Notes: a model not told the origin generated them from the sequence alone. DNA of 64,000 nt from Paenibacillaceae bacterium (GCA_900766135.1 CAAFUF010000012.1:1-64000); one strand, 5' to 3'; numbered from the stretch's first letter, positions 32,323-40,410 are shown. Numbers and translations: made by a program.

Positions 32323-33309
32323 ATGTTCAGAGACAAAACCGTTTTAATTACCGGAGGTACCGGATCCTGGGGGAAAATGTTGACAAGGAGGTTGCTGCAG
32401 GAGGGGCCGAGGGAAATCCGCATTTTCTCGAGAAACGAATATGCCCAGGTTTTGATGCAGCGGGAATTTAGCGGGCATGCCTCCTTGCGCTACCTGATCG
32501 GCGATGTCCGTGACTACGCTGCGGTGGAGGCTGCTTGCAAGGGAGTCGACTATGTCTTTCATCTTGCTGCGCTGAAACATGTGCCGGTTTGCGAATTCCA
32601 GCCGGAGGAAGCGCTCAAGACCAACGTGCTCGGAACGGAAAACATCATTCGGGCGAGTATCGTGCATAAAGTTATCAAAGTGATCGACGTGTCCACCGAC
32701 AAAGCGGTAGACCCGACGAATACGTACGGAATGACCAAAGCCATCGGGGAGAAGCTGATGATCCGGGCGAACGATTTAAGCGAACATACCCGGTTTACTT
32801 GCATTCGCGGGGGGAACGTGCTTGGGACCAACGGTAGCGTCGTCCCGCTGTTCATCAACCAGCTGCGGGAGGGGAAAGATTTGACCCTTACGGTTCGGGA
32901 AATGACTCGTTTCTTCCTGACCTTGTCCCAGGCGATCGATCTGCTCCTCAAAGCGGCCTCGACGGCGATTGGCGGGGAAACGTTCGTCATGAAAATGAAG
33001 GCTTGCCGCATCGCCGATATCGCCGAGGTACTTGCGGAGCATTATCTCGGACATAGCGTCCCTGTGAAGGAAATCGGTATTCGCCCCGGGGAAAAGCTTC
33101 ATGAGGTTTTAGTCTCCCGGTACGAAGCTCCCTATACGTTGAAATATAGCGATCAATATTACGTCATCCTTCCTCCCGGCTCCAAGGAGCTTATGTCCCA
33201 TTATTCCAATCTCCCGCGCGATCTGTTCTCCGAGTACCACTCCAATGCGTCATTGCTCGATAAAGCGGAGGTTGCCGAGTTGTTGCGGGAGGGAGGGTTC
33301 CTGAACTGA
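32323..33309 (+). CDS. NAD-dependent sugar 4,6-dehydratase (CapE/PseB-like), copy 2
   Basis: A 328-residue paralogue of the protein encoded at 25920, equal in length and sharing TGGTGSWG, HLAALKHVP, STDKA, YGMTKAIGEK, RGGNVLGTNGSV and the C-terminal GGFL ending. Each copy sits in a different sub-operon, so the locus may make two 6-deoxy amino sugars or the same one in two expression windows. It follows the dehydrogenase by 27 bases, with GAAAGGAAGG before the ATG. Confidence 0.83.
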   Translation: MFRDKTVLITGGTGSWGKMLTRRLLQEGPREIRIFSRNEYAQVLMQREFSGHASLRYLIGDVRDYAAVEAACKGVDYVFHLAALKHVPVCEFQPEEALKTNVLGTENIIRASIVHKVIKVIDVSTDKAVDPTNTYGMTKAIGEKLMIRANDLSEHTRFTCIRGGNVLGTNGSVVPLFINQLREGKDLTLTVREMTRFFLTLSQAIDLLLKAASTAIGGETFVMKMKACRIADIAEVLAEHYLGHSVPVKEIGIRPGEKLHEVLVSRYEAPYTLKYSDQYYVILPPGSKELMSHYSNLPRDLFSEYHSNASLLDKAEVAELLREGGFLN

Positions 33310-34397
33310 TTACCGTCAGCTTATGTATGATCGTCAAAAACGAAGAGGCTCGTTTACCCGAGTGCCTCGGGTCCGTGGCCGGTTTAGCGGACGAAATCGT
33401 GATTGTCGATACGGGATCGACCGACCGCACCAAGGAGGTGGCCGCGGAATTGGGGGCCAAGGTCTTCGATTTCGCCTGGCAGGAGGACTTTGCAGCCGCA
33501 AGGAATTTCGCTTTTTCCTTGGCAACCTGCGATTACATCCTCTGGATGGATGCCGACGATATTTTCACCGAACCCAACCGCACCAAGCTTCTTCAGTTAA
33601 AGCAAGAATTGACTTCCGATATCGATGCGGTCCTGATGAATTATGTGCTCCGCGAACAGGAGCAGACCGGAGAGGCTTTAGCCTTCACGCGGCGGAACCG
33701 TTTGGTCAAGCGAAGCCGGAACTTTCGCTGGATCGGGATCGTCCACGAGTATCTGGACGTCGCGGGCGGGAAACAGCTCTTGACGGATATCGCCGTGACC
33801 CATCGCGGAGGCGAGGGCCATTCCGGACGGAATCTTCGGATCATCGAACATTATTTGGCATCCGGCGGCGTCCTGGAAGGGCGCTTGCGCTTCCATTTGG
33901 CTTGTGAATTGGCCGATTGCGGGCGATATGAGGAGGCGGCACGGCATTTCGCGGAGTTCCTCCTCGATCCCAAGGCAAACCGGGATGATCAGGTTTTGGC
34001 TTGTGCCCGTTTAGCCGACTGCTACGGGCATTTGGGACGCGAACGGGAGAAGCTGGAAGTCTTGCTGCAATCGTTCCGATTTGATATTCCGCAGCCGGAG
34101 ACCTGCTGTGCCGTCGGCAAATGCATGGAAGACCGTCAGGAGTGGGCCATGGCCGCATATTGGTATGTTCAGGCGCTGCAGAATGCAAACGCCGGCAGCT
34201 GGACGGCCATCGTACATGCGGCTTCCCGGACATGGCTTCCCCATAGCCGGTTATGTCTGTGTTATGCCCGGCTTGGCCTTTTGGGCAAGGCCTATGAGCA
34301 TAACCGGGAGGCGCTTCGTTATTTGCCGGACGATCCGGGTCTTCTTGAAAACGAAAAAAAACTGAAGTTGGCCTTGGAAGCGGCGTCTCCCCAATAG
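33306..34397 (+). CDS. GT2 glycosyltransferase with C-terminal TPR-like domain
   Basis: A protein of about 363 residues. The N-terminal GT2 domain has VSLCMIVKNEEARLPECL, VDTGSTDRT and WMDADDIF (DxD). Residues about 190-355 are helical repeats of TPR type (LACELADCGRYEEAARHFAEF; LCYARLGLLGKAYEHNREAL). No ATG, GTG or TTG serves the first strand: ATG at 33327 would remove VSLC from the GT fold and has no ribosome site, whereas GGGAGGG at 33291-33297 is nine bases before CTG (33306) and 12 before ATT (33309). I therefore place a non-canonical start near 33306, overlapping the upstream stop; 33327 is the conservative choice. Confidence 0.8.
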   Translation: MITVSLCMIVKNEEARLPECLGSVAGLADEIVIVDTGSTDRTKEVAAELGAKVFDFAWQEDFAAARNFAFSLATCDYILWMDADDIFTEPNRTKLLQLKQELTSDIDAVLMNYVLREQEQTGEALAFTRRNRLVKRSRNFRWIGIVHEYLDVAGGKQLLTDIAVTHRGGEGHSGRNLRIIEHYLASGGVLEGRLRFHLACELADCGRYEEAARHFAEFLLDPKANRDDQVLACARLADCYGHLGREREKLEVLLQSFRFDIPQPETCCAVGKCMEDRQEWAMAAYWYVQALQNANAGSWTAIVHAASRTWLPHSRLCLCYARLGLLGKAYEHNREALRYLPDDPGLLENEKKLKLALEAASPQ

Positions 34398-34426
34398 TAT
34401 ATGTATTTTTGTGAAAAAATTGCCGA

Positions 34427-34460
34427 CCAAAGAACCTCCAGCGACCTGGAGGTTCTTTGG
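34427..34460. terminator. Long inverted repeat between convergent genes
   Basis: Perfect 14-base arms CCAAAGAACCTCCA / TGGAGGTTCTTTGG with a six-base loop. It lies between the stops of the TPR-GT2 gene and the minus-strand GT4 gene and probably ends both transcripts, although no strong T run adjoins it. Confidence 0.65.
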
Positions 34461-34473
34461 CGTTATCTTTTGA

Positions 34474-35541
34474 CTATACCCCTAAACGTTTCAGCATCTG
34501 GAGGAACGAATCGGCATATTGCTGCGGCGACAACCACTGGTGGATATGCCGTTGTCCTGAACTGCGGATCTTCTCCCTCTGGGCGTAATGATCCATCAAT
34601 TCCAACGCGCCGGCGACCGCTTGGCCCACTTGCGGATATGCGAAGAACTTGCCGGTTTCATTATGTTTAATAAAGAGACGAACGCCTTCCGAATCGGTGG
34701 TAAGAACGGGGCAGCGGCAAGCCAAAGCTTCGGCGACGGCATATCCGAAGCCTTCCAGGGAAGAGGTGGAGATCATCAGCCCCCCGGAATCGCCGACGCG
34801 CGACAAATAATAGGGCATTTCCCGGTTTGGCGTATTCGGGTACAATTTGAGGCTGGATTGGAGTCCCAACCGGTTGACGTATTGCCAAAATGCGTTTTTG
34901 GTCTCCTCGGTCGGCAGTTGATAATCGAGAAACATCCATATTTCCGTTTTCGGACGCTGCCTGTGCAGTTCGGCGGCAATCTCGAGGAACAGATCCCAAT
35001 TCTTGTTGGGCTCTAACCGTCCAACCCAAGCGATAATCGGTACCGGGTATTTCGGCTGAACCTTGTAATGGAAATGCTGCGTATCCAGCGGATTCGGGAA
35101 CACGAATTTGGGCAGCGTCGGGTAATGCAGGGAGGCCAGCTCAATCAGATGGGGAGTCGGCGGCATCAACGAGGCTTGGCAATGACTTAGGATTTCCCCT
35201 TTTCCTTCCAGCAGCGTTTGATTCGCTTCTTCCCGGGTTCCCAAGCCCTGAATCTCAAAAACAATCGGCTTCTGAAACCCGAGCCTACGCAGCTTTCCCG
35301 GCATCCAGTAATCCGAGGTTGCGACAACCGCATCATATTGCGGCAGGCGGTGAATCAGTTCGGCGTCCCCCGGCTCCACCATCACGGGAATGTTGGCCAA
35401 CTGGGTATTCACGAGCCCCGACCCGGGTCGTAAGTACATAATATGGCCCTCGATGCCCTGGCTTTTCAGTGCATTGCACCGCAAGCGGTTTAAAGTCTCC
35501 ACCCCTCCGCTCGGTACATAAAACGTAAACAGTACTTTCAT
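34474..35541 (-). CDS. GT4 glycosyltransferase
   Basis: A 355-residue GT-B enzyme on the opposite strand, closing the sugar locus. MKVLFTFYVPSGGVETLNRL has the acceptor-side GG-x-E loop; IAWVGRLEPNKNWDLFLEIA starts the donor domain; SSLEGFGYAVAEALACRCPVL is the E-x7-E signature. Start ATG at 35541 has AAGGGG nine bases upstream; TTG at 35547 is too close to it. A degenerate sigma-K-like promoter faces this gene, so it may belong to the same regulon although it is oriented against the rest. Confidence 0.87.
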   Translation of the reverse strand: MKVLFTFYVPSGGVETLNRLRCNALKSQGIEGHIMYLRPGSGLVNTQLANIPVMVEPGDAELIHRLPQYDAVVATSDYWMPGKLRRLGFQKPIVFEIQGLGTREEANQTLLEGKGEILSHCQASLMPPTPHLIELASLHYPTLPKFVFPNPLDTQHFHYKVQPKYPVPIIAWVGRLEPNKNWDLFLEIAAELHRQRPKTEIWMFLDYQLPTEETKNAFWQYVNRLGLQSSLKLYPNTPNREMPYYLSRVGDSGGLMISTSSLEGFGYAVAEALACRCPVLTTDSEGVRLFIKHNETGKFFAYPQVGQAVAGALELMDHYAQREKIRSSGQRHIHQWLSPQQYADSFLQMLKRLGV

Positions 35542-35579
35542 GGGCAAGCACCCCTTGAGGTTATTAAGCGTCTTAGGAT

Positions 35580-35608
35580 TAGTTTACGCGTTGCCAGAAT
35601 CGGACGTG
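35580..35608 (-). promoter_or_regulatory. Degenerate sigma-K-like promoter for the minus-strand GT4 gene
   Basis: Minus strand cACg (35608-35605), 16 bases, CGTAAACTA (35588-35580); one mismatch in the CATANNNTA box. Same spacing and same A-to-G change as the candidate at 11829. Confidence 0.35.
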
Positions 35609-35627
35609 TGGGTTGATTTTACCTAGA

Positions 35628-35653
35628 TACCGCCCGCCTTTACGCAGGCGGTA
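35628..35653. repeat. GC-rich inverted repeat
   Basis: TACCGCC / GGCGGTA arms, with extra GC pairs inside. It lies between the divergent GT4 and YhcN/YlaJ genes. No T run follows on either strand, so its role is unclear. Confidence 0.4.
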
Positions 35654-35679
35654 GGTGGGTCGTTCGGTTATGTTTACCT

Positions 35680-35710
35680 GTATGACGACGACGGGAATTG
35701 GCGCATGATA
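35680..35710 (+). promoter_or_regulatory. Possible sigma-G (forespore) promoter
   Basis: GTATG (35680-35684), 19 bases, CATGATA (35704-35710), compared with sigma-G gHATR and CATWHTA. Spacing is one longer than usual and one -10 base differs. Consistent with the YhcN/YlaJ family, which is made in the forespore. Confidence 0.3.
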
Positions 35711-35753
35711 AGTCCTGTTTCATCATTACTTATTACGGATGGAGGATGACTAC

Positions 35754-36845
35754 ATGCGAGGAGCGAAAGTCGTTAATTTATCGTTGTCCGCAGCGTTGCT
35801 TGCCGGGGTTGCTTTGGTGGCGGGTTGCGGTTACGGGAACGACAATAATAATGTGCGTACGCAAAGCTTGCGGGGCAATAACCGCAATTATGACGTCAAT
35901 TCCCTGAACCAGGGGAACCGGCTGTTCTCCCGCAGCGCCGGCAACGGGCAGGACCAGCGGATTCGTTCCCTGCGCTACAGCCCCGCGCTCAGCAATAAAG
36001 TCGCACAGCTTCGCGACGTTCAAACGGCACATGTCGTTGTTACCGACCGTGATGCTTATGTCGGTGTCACGCTTCACGGCAATACGACGACAGGCCGCAC
36101 GACCGCTTACGGGATGCAGCGTCCGAACGGAATCGGTCTGGGGACAACCAATGTCGGCGGCCCTTACGGCGGGGACTACGGGACCCGCGGCACCGGGGAT
36201 AATGGATTGGCTCGCGGCATCGGCCGCACCGGTACGGGGGACGGCCTCTTTGGACGCAACGGTGTGTTCGGAGCGGATAATTACGCCCGCAGCGGCAACG
36301 GAACCATGTTGGGCACCGGGACAACCGGCAACCGCTTCGGATCGATGTATCCCGGGGGCGGTATGGGAATGTCCAGCGTAAACCGCGGAACAGGCACGGG
36401 GACTTCGACTTATGGAACCGGTACGAATAACGGGATGATGAACAACACCCCTTCGGGTTATACCCCAGGGAACGGCGCCTTAGGAGCGGGTACCGATAAC
36501 GTATCCCAAGACGTCAAAAACCGGATAGAGGCTGCCATTAAGCAAACGGCTCCGCATATCCGCAATGTTTATGTGTCCGGCGACTCCGATTTCGTTTCCC
36601 GTATCGGAGATTACGGGACGCAATCCCGCGGCGGCGGAACATTGAACAACTTCATCAGCGATTTCGAAACGATGATCAATCGCGTGTTTCCCGGACGGAC
36701 AGGAACGATGACCGGTCCGAACGGCTATGCGCCGACAGGTCCTAATGCCGGCATGGGCAACGGGACGGGAACCATGGGCACGACCGGCACCGGTACGGGC
36801 GCACGCGGGACGAATGCCGGCTTCACCGGGGGAACAACCCGCTAA
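35754..36845 (+). CDS. YhcN/YlaJ-family sporulation lipoprotein
   Basis: A 363-residue lipoprotein. Signal peptide residues 1-24 end in the lipobox LVAGC. A family domain follows in two pieces: residues about 65-105 (LRYSPALSNKVAQLRDVQTAHVVVTDRDAYVGVTL, in outline) and about 245-310 (SQDVKNRIEAAIKQTAPHIRNVYVSGDSDFVSRIGDY, in outline). Between and after them are long Gly/Thr/Asn-rich low-complexity stretches (GTGTGTSTYGTGTNNG), which lengthen it well beyond the usual 150-200 residues. ATG at 35754 is chosen because GGAGG is eight bases before it. Family members sit in the inner spore membrane and affect germination or outgrowth. Confidence 0.83.
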   Translation: MRGAKVVNLSLSAALLAGVALVAGCGYGNDNNNVRTQSLRGNNRNYDVNSLNQGNRLFSRSAGNGQDQRIRSLRYSPALSNKVAQLRDVQTAHVVVTDRDAYVGVTLHGNTTTGRTTAYGMQRPNGIGLGTTNVGGPYGGDYGTRGTGDNGLARGIGRTGTGDGLFGRNGVFGADNYARSGNGTMLGTGTTGNRFGSMYPGGGMGMSSVNRGTGTGTSTYGTGTNNGMMNNTPSGYTPGNGALGAGTDNVSQDVKNRIEAAIKQTAPHIRNVYVSGDSDFVSRIGDYGTQSRGGGTLNNFISDFETMINRVFPGRTGTMTGPNGYAPTGPNAGMGNGTGTMGTTGTGTGARGTNAGFTGGTTR

Positions 36846-36868
36846 AGGCGACTATATAGCGACAACCA

Positions 36869-36916
36869 AAAGCGCGAGAAGCGGGATGATTGAGATCCCT
36901 GCCGCTCGCGCTTTAT
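36869..36916. terminator. Bidirectional terminator between YhcN/YlaJ gene and nagA
   Basis: Arms AAAGCGCGAG / CTCGCGCTTT with an internal GGGATxxATTGAGATCCC-like stem in the loop. Confidence 0.65.
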
Positions 36917-36937
36917 CTTGTGAATGAAGTGATTCGT

Positions 36938-38128
36938 TTATTCGTTTTCGCGGATTGAACAGCCCTTAACCCATACCCGCTTAAGTTCCAAATCCCGGTC
37001 GACCAGCAGCAGGTCCGCCTGTTTGCCGGTCTCTACCGAACCGGTCAAATGATCGATGCGGATCAGCTTTGCCGGATTGCCGCTGGCGGCTTCTGACGCG
37101 CGCTCCACCGACAACCCGATCTCGCGTACGAGATGGCGGAAACCGCGAATCATCGTCAGCGTGCTTCCGGCCAGCGTACCTTCGCTGTCGCGCAACGTAC
37201 AGACGTTATCCTTCACGACGACAGGCAGGTCGCCGAGCATGTAGTCCCCGTTTCCGAGACCTGCTGCCGACATCGCGTCGGTGATGAGGATCAGGTTGCT
37301 TCCGGTTTTTACGCTGGCCAGCAGCCGAATCGCCGCATGATGGACGTGAATGCCGTCGGCGATGATTTCCGCGCTGATGCCCGGCGTGCTCAAGATGGCG
37401 CCGGCGGTGCCCGGTTTGCGATGATGCAGCGGCGTCATGGCGTTAAACATATGCACGGAGTGGTTTAACCCGACCTCGTAAGCCGCCATGATCTCCTCGT
37501 ATGTGGCGTCGGTATGGCCCGCGGCCGCTACGATTCCCTGCTTCCTCAAATAGCGGATCAGCTCATGGGCCCCTTCCCGTTCGGGTGCGAACGTCACTTG
37601 TTTAATCAAACCCGGATATTGCCGGTCCCAAGCTTCAACCCATTCCCGATTCGGCGGGACGATGTGCTCGGGATTTTGGGCACCCGGCCATTTCGGGCTG
37701 ATGAACGGTCCCTCCAAGTGGACGCCGACCAACTGGGCGTAAGGCATCTCACCGGCCATATATTGATGGACCTCCGCCAGCACGTTGTCGATCATCGCTT
37801 TCGGCAGAGTCATCGTCGTAGCCAGCATCGAGGTGGTGCCTTGGCTGCAATGCAGTTGGGTAATGGCGTCCAAACCTTGCTTGCTGGGTTGCGAGAAATC
37901 CTCCAGCATGCCGCCGTGAACATGCACGTCGATAAAACCGGGCAGCACGTAGCTTCCTTCGGCATCGATTGTCTCGACGTCCGCAGCGTGGGCTGCCGGC
38001 AAACCTCCGGACGTGCCGACGTAAGTAATCACGCCGTCTTCAACTGCGACTGCGCCGTCGCGGAACGTTCCGCGCGGAGTAACGACTTCGGCGTGAACGA
38101 GGTTGAAAGATCGTCCGTTTCCGCTCAT
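36938..38128 (-). CDS. nagA: N-acetylglucosamine-6-phosphate deacetylase
   Basis: A 396-residue amidohydrolase that converts GlcNAc-6-phosphate to glucosamine-6-phosphate and acetate. Metal and catalytic motifs are PGFIDVHVHGG (HxH), LEGPFISP, GHTDATYEE and LITDAMSAAG (catalytic Asp). Length fits the family. ATG at 38128 lies inside GTGATGA, overlapping the nagB stop; GTG at 38131 is an alternative with the same GGGAG ribosome site. Last gene of the rpiR-nagB-nagA operon. Confidence 0.95.
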   Translation of the reverse strand: MSGNGRSFNLVHAEVVTPRGTFRDGAVAVEDGVITYVGTSGGLPAAHAADVETIDAEGSYVLPGFIDVHVHGGMLEDFSQPSKQGLDAITQLHCSQGTTSMLATTMTLPKAMIDNVLAEVHQYMAGEMPYAQLVGVHLEGPFISPKWPGAQNPEHIVPPNREWVEAWDRQYPGLIKQVTFAPEREGAHELIRYLRKQGIVAAAGHTDATYEEIMAAYEVGLNHSVHMFNAMTPLHHRKPGTAGAILSTPGISAEIIADGIHVHHAAIRLLASVKTGSNLILITDAMSAAGLGNGDYMLGDLPVVVKDNVCTLRDSEGTLAGSTLTMIRGFRHLVREIGLSVERASEAASGNPAKLIRIDHLTGSVETGKQADLLLVDRDLELKRVWVKGCSIRENE

Positions 38129-38856
38129 CACAGGAATCTCCCTGCGGCCTGGTCAACGACCACGACTACGTTGGAATGGGTTTGCAGCAGCGATGCCGGA
38201 CATTGGGTCGTAATCGGCCCTTTCAATGCTTTTGCGATGATTTCCGCTTTGTCTTCGCCCTTCGCCATCAGCAGGATTTGCTTGGCTTGCAGGATCGAGC
38301 CGATCCCCATCGTCAGCGCATGAGTCGGCACCTCGTCAATGGAATTGAAGAAGCGAGCGTTCGCCAGCCGCGTCCGTTCTTCCAGCTTCACGACATGCGG
38401 CGGCCCCGTAAGCTCTTCGCCGGGCTCGTTAAAGCCGATGTGGCCATTATGGCCGAGTCCCAGCAGCTGCAAATCGATTTGACCGGCATCGTCCAGCAGC
38501 TTCGCGTAATCCTTGGCGGCTTGCTCGGGATCCGCAGCGTTACCGGATGGTACATGCGTATGTTCGGGCAAAATATCGATATGGTTAAACAGCTTCTCGT
38601 CCATGAAGCGGCGATAGCTCTCCGGATGGTCTGCCGTCAATCCGATATATTCGTCCAGGTTGTAGCTGCTGGCTTGCTTAAAGCTGACGCTGCCTTCCTT
38701 ATAGAGCTCGATCAGCTTCTCGTACACCCCGACCGGCGTACTGCCCGTAGCCAGGCCCAAGATCGCCCGCGGATTGGATTGGAGAAGACTGGCGATGATG
38801 CCCGCCCCGGTTTCGTTGAACTGCTGCTCGCTGCTTGTTTTGATAATGTTCAGCAT
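38128..38856 (-). CDS. nagB: Glucosamine-6-phosphate deaminase
   Basis: A 242-residue enzyme that converts glucosamine-6-phosphate to fructose-6-phosphate and ammonia. GLATGSTPVGVYE binds phosphate; YNLDEYIGL includes the catalytic Asp; LGLGHNGHIGFNEPG holds the ring-opening His. ATG at 38856 has AAGGAGG nine bases upstream; a longer in-frame reading crosses the rpiR gene. It overlaps rpiR (TAATG) and nagA. Together with NagA it returns amino sugars from peptidoglycan, chitin or recycled spore glycan to glycolysis. Confidence 0.96.
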   Translation of the reverse strand: MLNIIKTSSEQQFNETGAGIIASLLQSNPRAILGLATGSTPVGVYEKLIELYKEGSVSFKQASSYNLDEYIGLTADHPESYRRFMDEKLFNHIDILPEHTHVPSGNAADPEQAAKDYAKLLDDAGQIDLQLLGLGHNGHIGFNEPGEELTGPPHVVKLEERTRLANARFFNSIDEVPTHALTMGIGSILQAKQILLMAKGEDKAEIIAKALKGPITTQCPASLLQTHSNVVVVVDQAAGRFL

Positions 38857-39719
38857 TAGTGTTGACCTCCTTGGATTTTTCGGTAGATTTGAACGTTCTG
38901 GTACGAGCTTTCCAGCTTCGGAATGAAGTCCTGGAATTCCAGGCTGACCATGCCCGTAAACAAAATATCGACGACATGCAGCTGCGCGATCCGCGAGGCC
39001 ATGTCGCCCCGGCGCATGCCTTCCTCCAGCGATGACGAAAATAAAGAGATATCCGCCAGCGAAGCGAGGGGGTTGCTGCTGTACTGCGTAAGCGACAGGG
39101 TAGTCGCGCCGCTGTCCTTGGCGCATCGCAGGGCGTCGATCGTTTCCGGCGTTTCCCCCGAATAGGAGATCGCCAGCGCCACGTCGCCTTCGCCGAGCGA
39201 GGAAGCCGACGTGATCTGCATATGCGAGTCGGCGAAGGCGGTGCAGTTCTTGCCGATGCGGACCAGCTTCTGATAGAAGTCCTGGGCCACGATCGACGAG
39301 GTCGCAACGCCGTACAGATCGATGCGCTTGGCGCGGCATAACGCCTCGACGGCCCGGGACAGCTGATTCATGTCCAGCAGACGGGTCGTGTCGGTAATCG
39401 AGGCCACATGGTTCGCTTCCATCGCTTCGACGATTTTCTGCAGGTCGTTGCCGGCGATGATGTCTTGGTAGTGGTTCTCCGCAGGCTTGTGAGCCAGTTC
39501 GGAGGCCAGCTTCATTTTGAAATCGGGGAATCCTTTAAAATGAAAGGTTTTGCAGAACCTTGTCACCGTCGAAGGGCTGATGCCGCATGCGTTCGCCAGC
39601 TCCGTGATCCCCTGATGAACGACGGAGGCCGGCGTTTCCAAAATATATTCGCCCAGCTTGCGCTCCTGCGGCGGCAGCGTCTCCAAATGGCTGGATACGG
39701 CATGCAGTATCGGTGTCAT
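38856..39719 (-). CDS. RpiR-family regulator of the nag operon
   Basis: A 287-residue repressor. An N-terminal RpiR helix-turn-helix (residues 1-77, with ELANACGISPSTVTRFCKTF) is joined to a SIS domain (about 120-260, RIDLYGVATSSIVAQDFYQKL and ISYSGETPETI) that binds a phosphosugar, probably glucosamine- or GlcNAc-6-phosphate. It is first in the operon with nagB and nagA, so autoregulation is likely. In most Bacilli a GntR protein (NagR/YvoA) does this job; an RpiR in that place is a less common arrangement. AAGGGAGGAG precedes the ATG. Confidence 0.9.
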   Translation of the reverse strand: MTPILHAVSSHLETLPPQERKLGEYILETPASVVHQGITELANACGISPSTVTRFCKTFHFKGFPDFKMKLASELAHKPAENHYQDIIAGNDLQKIVEAMEANHVASITDTTRLLDMNQLSRAVEALCRAKRIDLYGVATSSIVAQDFYQKLVRIGKNCTAFADSHMQITSASSLGEGDVALAISYSGETPETIDALRCAKDSGATTLSLTQYSSNPLASLADISLFSSSLEEGMRRGDMASRIAQLHVVDILFTGMVSLEFQDFIPKLESSYQNVQIYRKIQGGQH

Positions 39720-39767
39720 AAGAAAGCTCCTCCCTTGGGAAGTACGGCCATTCGATTCACTCTTTAC

Positions 39768-39813
39768 GAAAATTATTTTTATAAACCCTGTGTAAACTAT
39801 GAAAATTATTTTG
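39768..39813. promoter_or_regulatory. Paired operator candidates of the rpiR-nagBA operon
   Basis: Two copies of a near-palindromic 13-mer, GAAAATTATTTTT (39768-39780) and GAAAATTATTTTG (39801-39813), 33 bases apart, i.e. about three helical turns. Between them, on the minus strand, is TATAAA as a -10 candidate (39785-39780 region). The sites flank the promoter as expected for an RpiR dimer pair. Confidence 0.5.
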
Positions 39814-39906
39814 ATTTTACGGTTTCATCATAAAGGATTTCGGTGGCTTTTTCAAGTAGGTTTACCCGCCAAATGGCGACAGATTCCTTGAATTTTCGGA
39901 ACTCGC

Positions 39907-39934
39907 ATAATAAACTAAACTGTAGGGTTATTAT
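39907..39934. promoter_or_regulatory. Inverted repeat in front of the MarR gene
   Basis: ATAATAA (39907-39913) and TTATTAT (39928-39934), spaced by 14 bases, next to TTGAAT-N17-TAAACT as promoter. Likely an autoregulatory MarR site. Confidence 0.4.
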
Positions 39935-39945
39935 CGGAGAGAGGA

Positions 39946-40389
39946 ATGGTTTGGTTGTCCTTTGATCTCGACAATTACATAGATCGGTTCGAATCGGTGT
40001 GGTCCAGCTCGTTTCGCAAAATGAAAAGCGAATTAATGCACCATCACGAGCTTGGCCTGACCGGTCCGCAATTTCATATGCTGACGCTGATTGCCCGAAA
40101 AACAACCTGCAATGTCAGCTATTTGGCCGACAAGCTTGAGGTGAAGCCCAGCGCGATCACCGTCATGATCGACCGGCTTGTCCAAAGCGGATACGTGGAG
40201 CGGCGGCATGACGAGCAGGACCGAAGGGCCGTGCTGCTGTCGGTTACGGAACGCGGGGCCGAAGTGCTCGGGGAAGCTCGGAAGAAATCGCGGGAAGTGT
40301 TGAAGACGCATTTATCCGCATTAAGCCAGCAGGAGCTGGAAATGATGATTACGATCCTGGAGAAGCTTTCCAAGAATCATCGGCCTTGA
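39946..40389 (+). CDS. MarR-family transcriptional regulator
   Basis: A 147-residue winged-helix regulator. VSYLADKLEVKPSAITVMIDRLVQSGYVERR is the recognition helix region (given in outline, residues about 57-87) and DEQDRRAVLLSVTERG the wing. Dimerisation helices flank the domain. It stands alone; the efe operon converges on it through a shared terminator, so the target is not evident. Start ATG at 39946 is preceded by GGAGAG at short spacing; TTG at 39955 is an alternative. Confidence 0.9.
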   Translation: MVWLSFDLDNYIDRFESVWSSSFRKMKSELMHHHELGLTGPQFHMLTLIARKTTCNVSYLADKLEVKPSAITVMIDRLVQSGYVERRHDEQDRRAVLLSVTERGAEVLGEARKKSREVLKTHLSALSQQELEMMITILEKLSKNHRP

Positions 40390-40410
40390 AGCAGGAGAGA
40401 ATCGTGGATA

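Noticed and set aside
11901..35541. Locus as a capsule or S-layer glycan cluster
   Set aside because: No export, polymerase, ligase or chain-length genes, and mother-cell type promoters; the spore reading explains more, though it is not proven.
36067..36845. Gly/Thr-rich repeats in the YhcN/YlaJ gene as a tandem DNA repeat or collagen-like gene
   Set aside because: No G-x-y period and no exact nucleotide repeat unit; it is low-complexity coding sequence.
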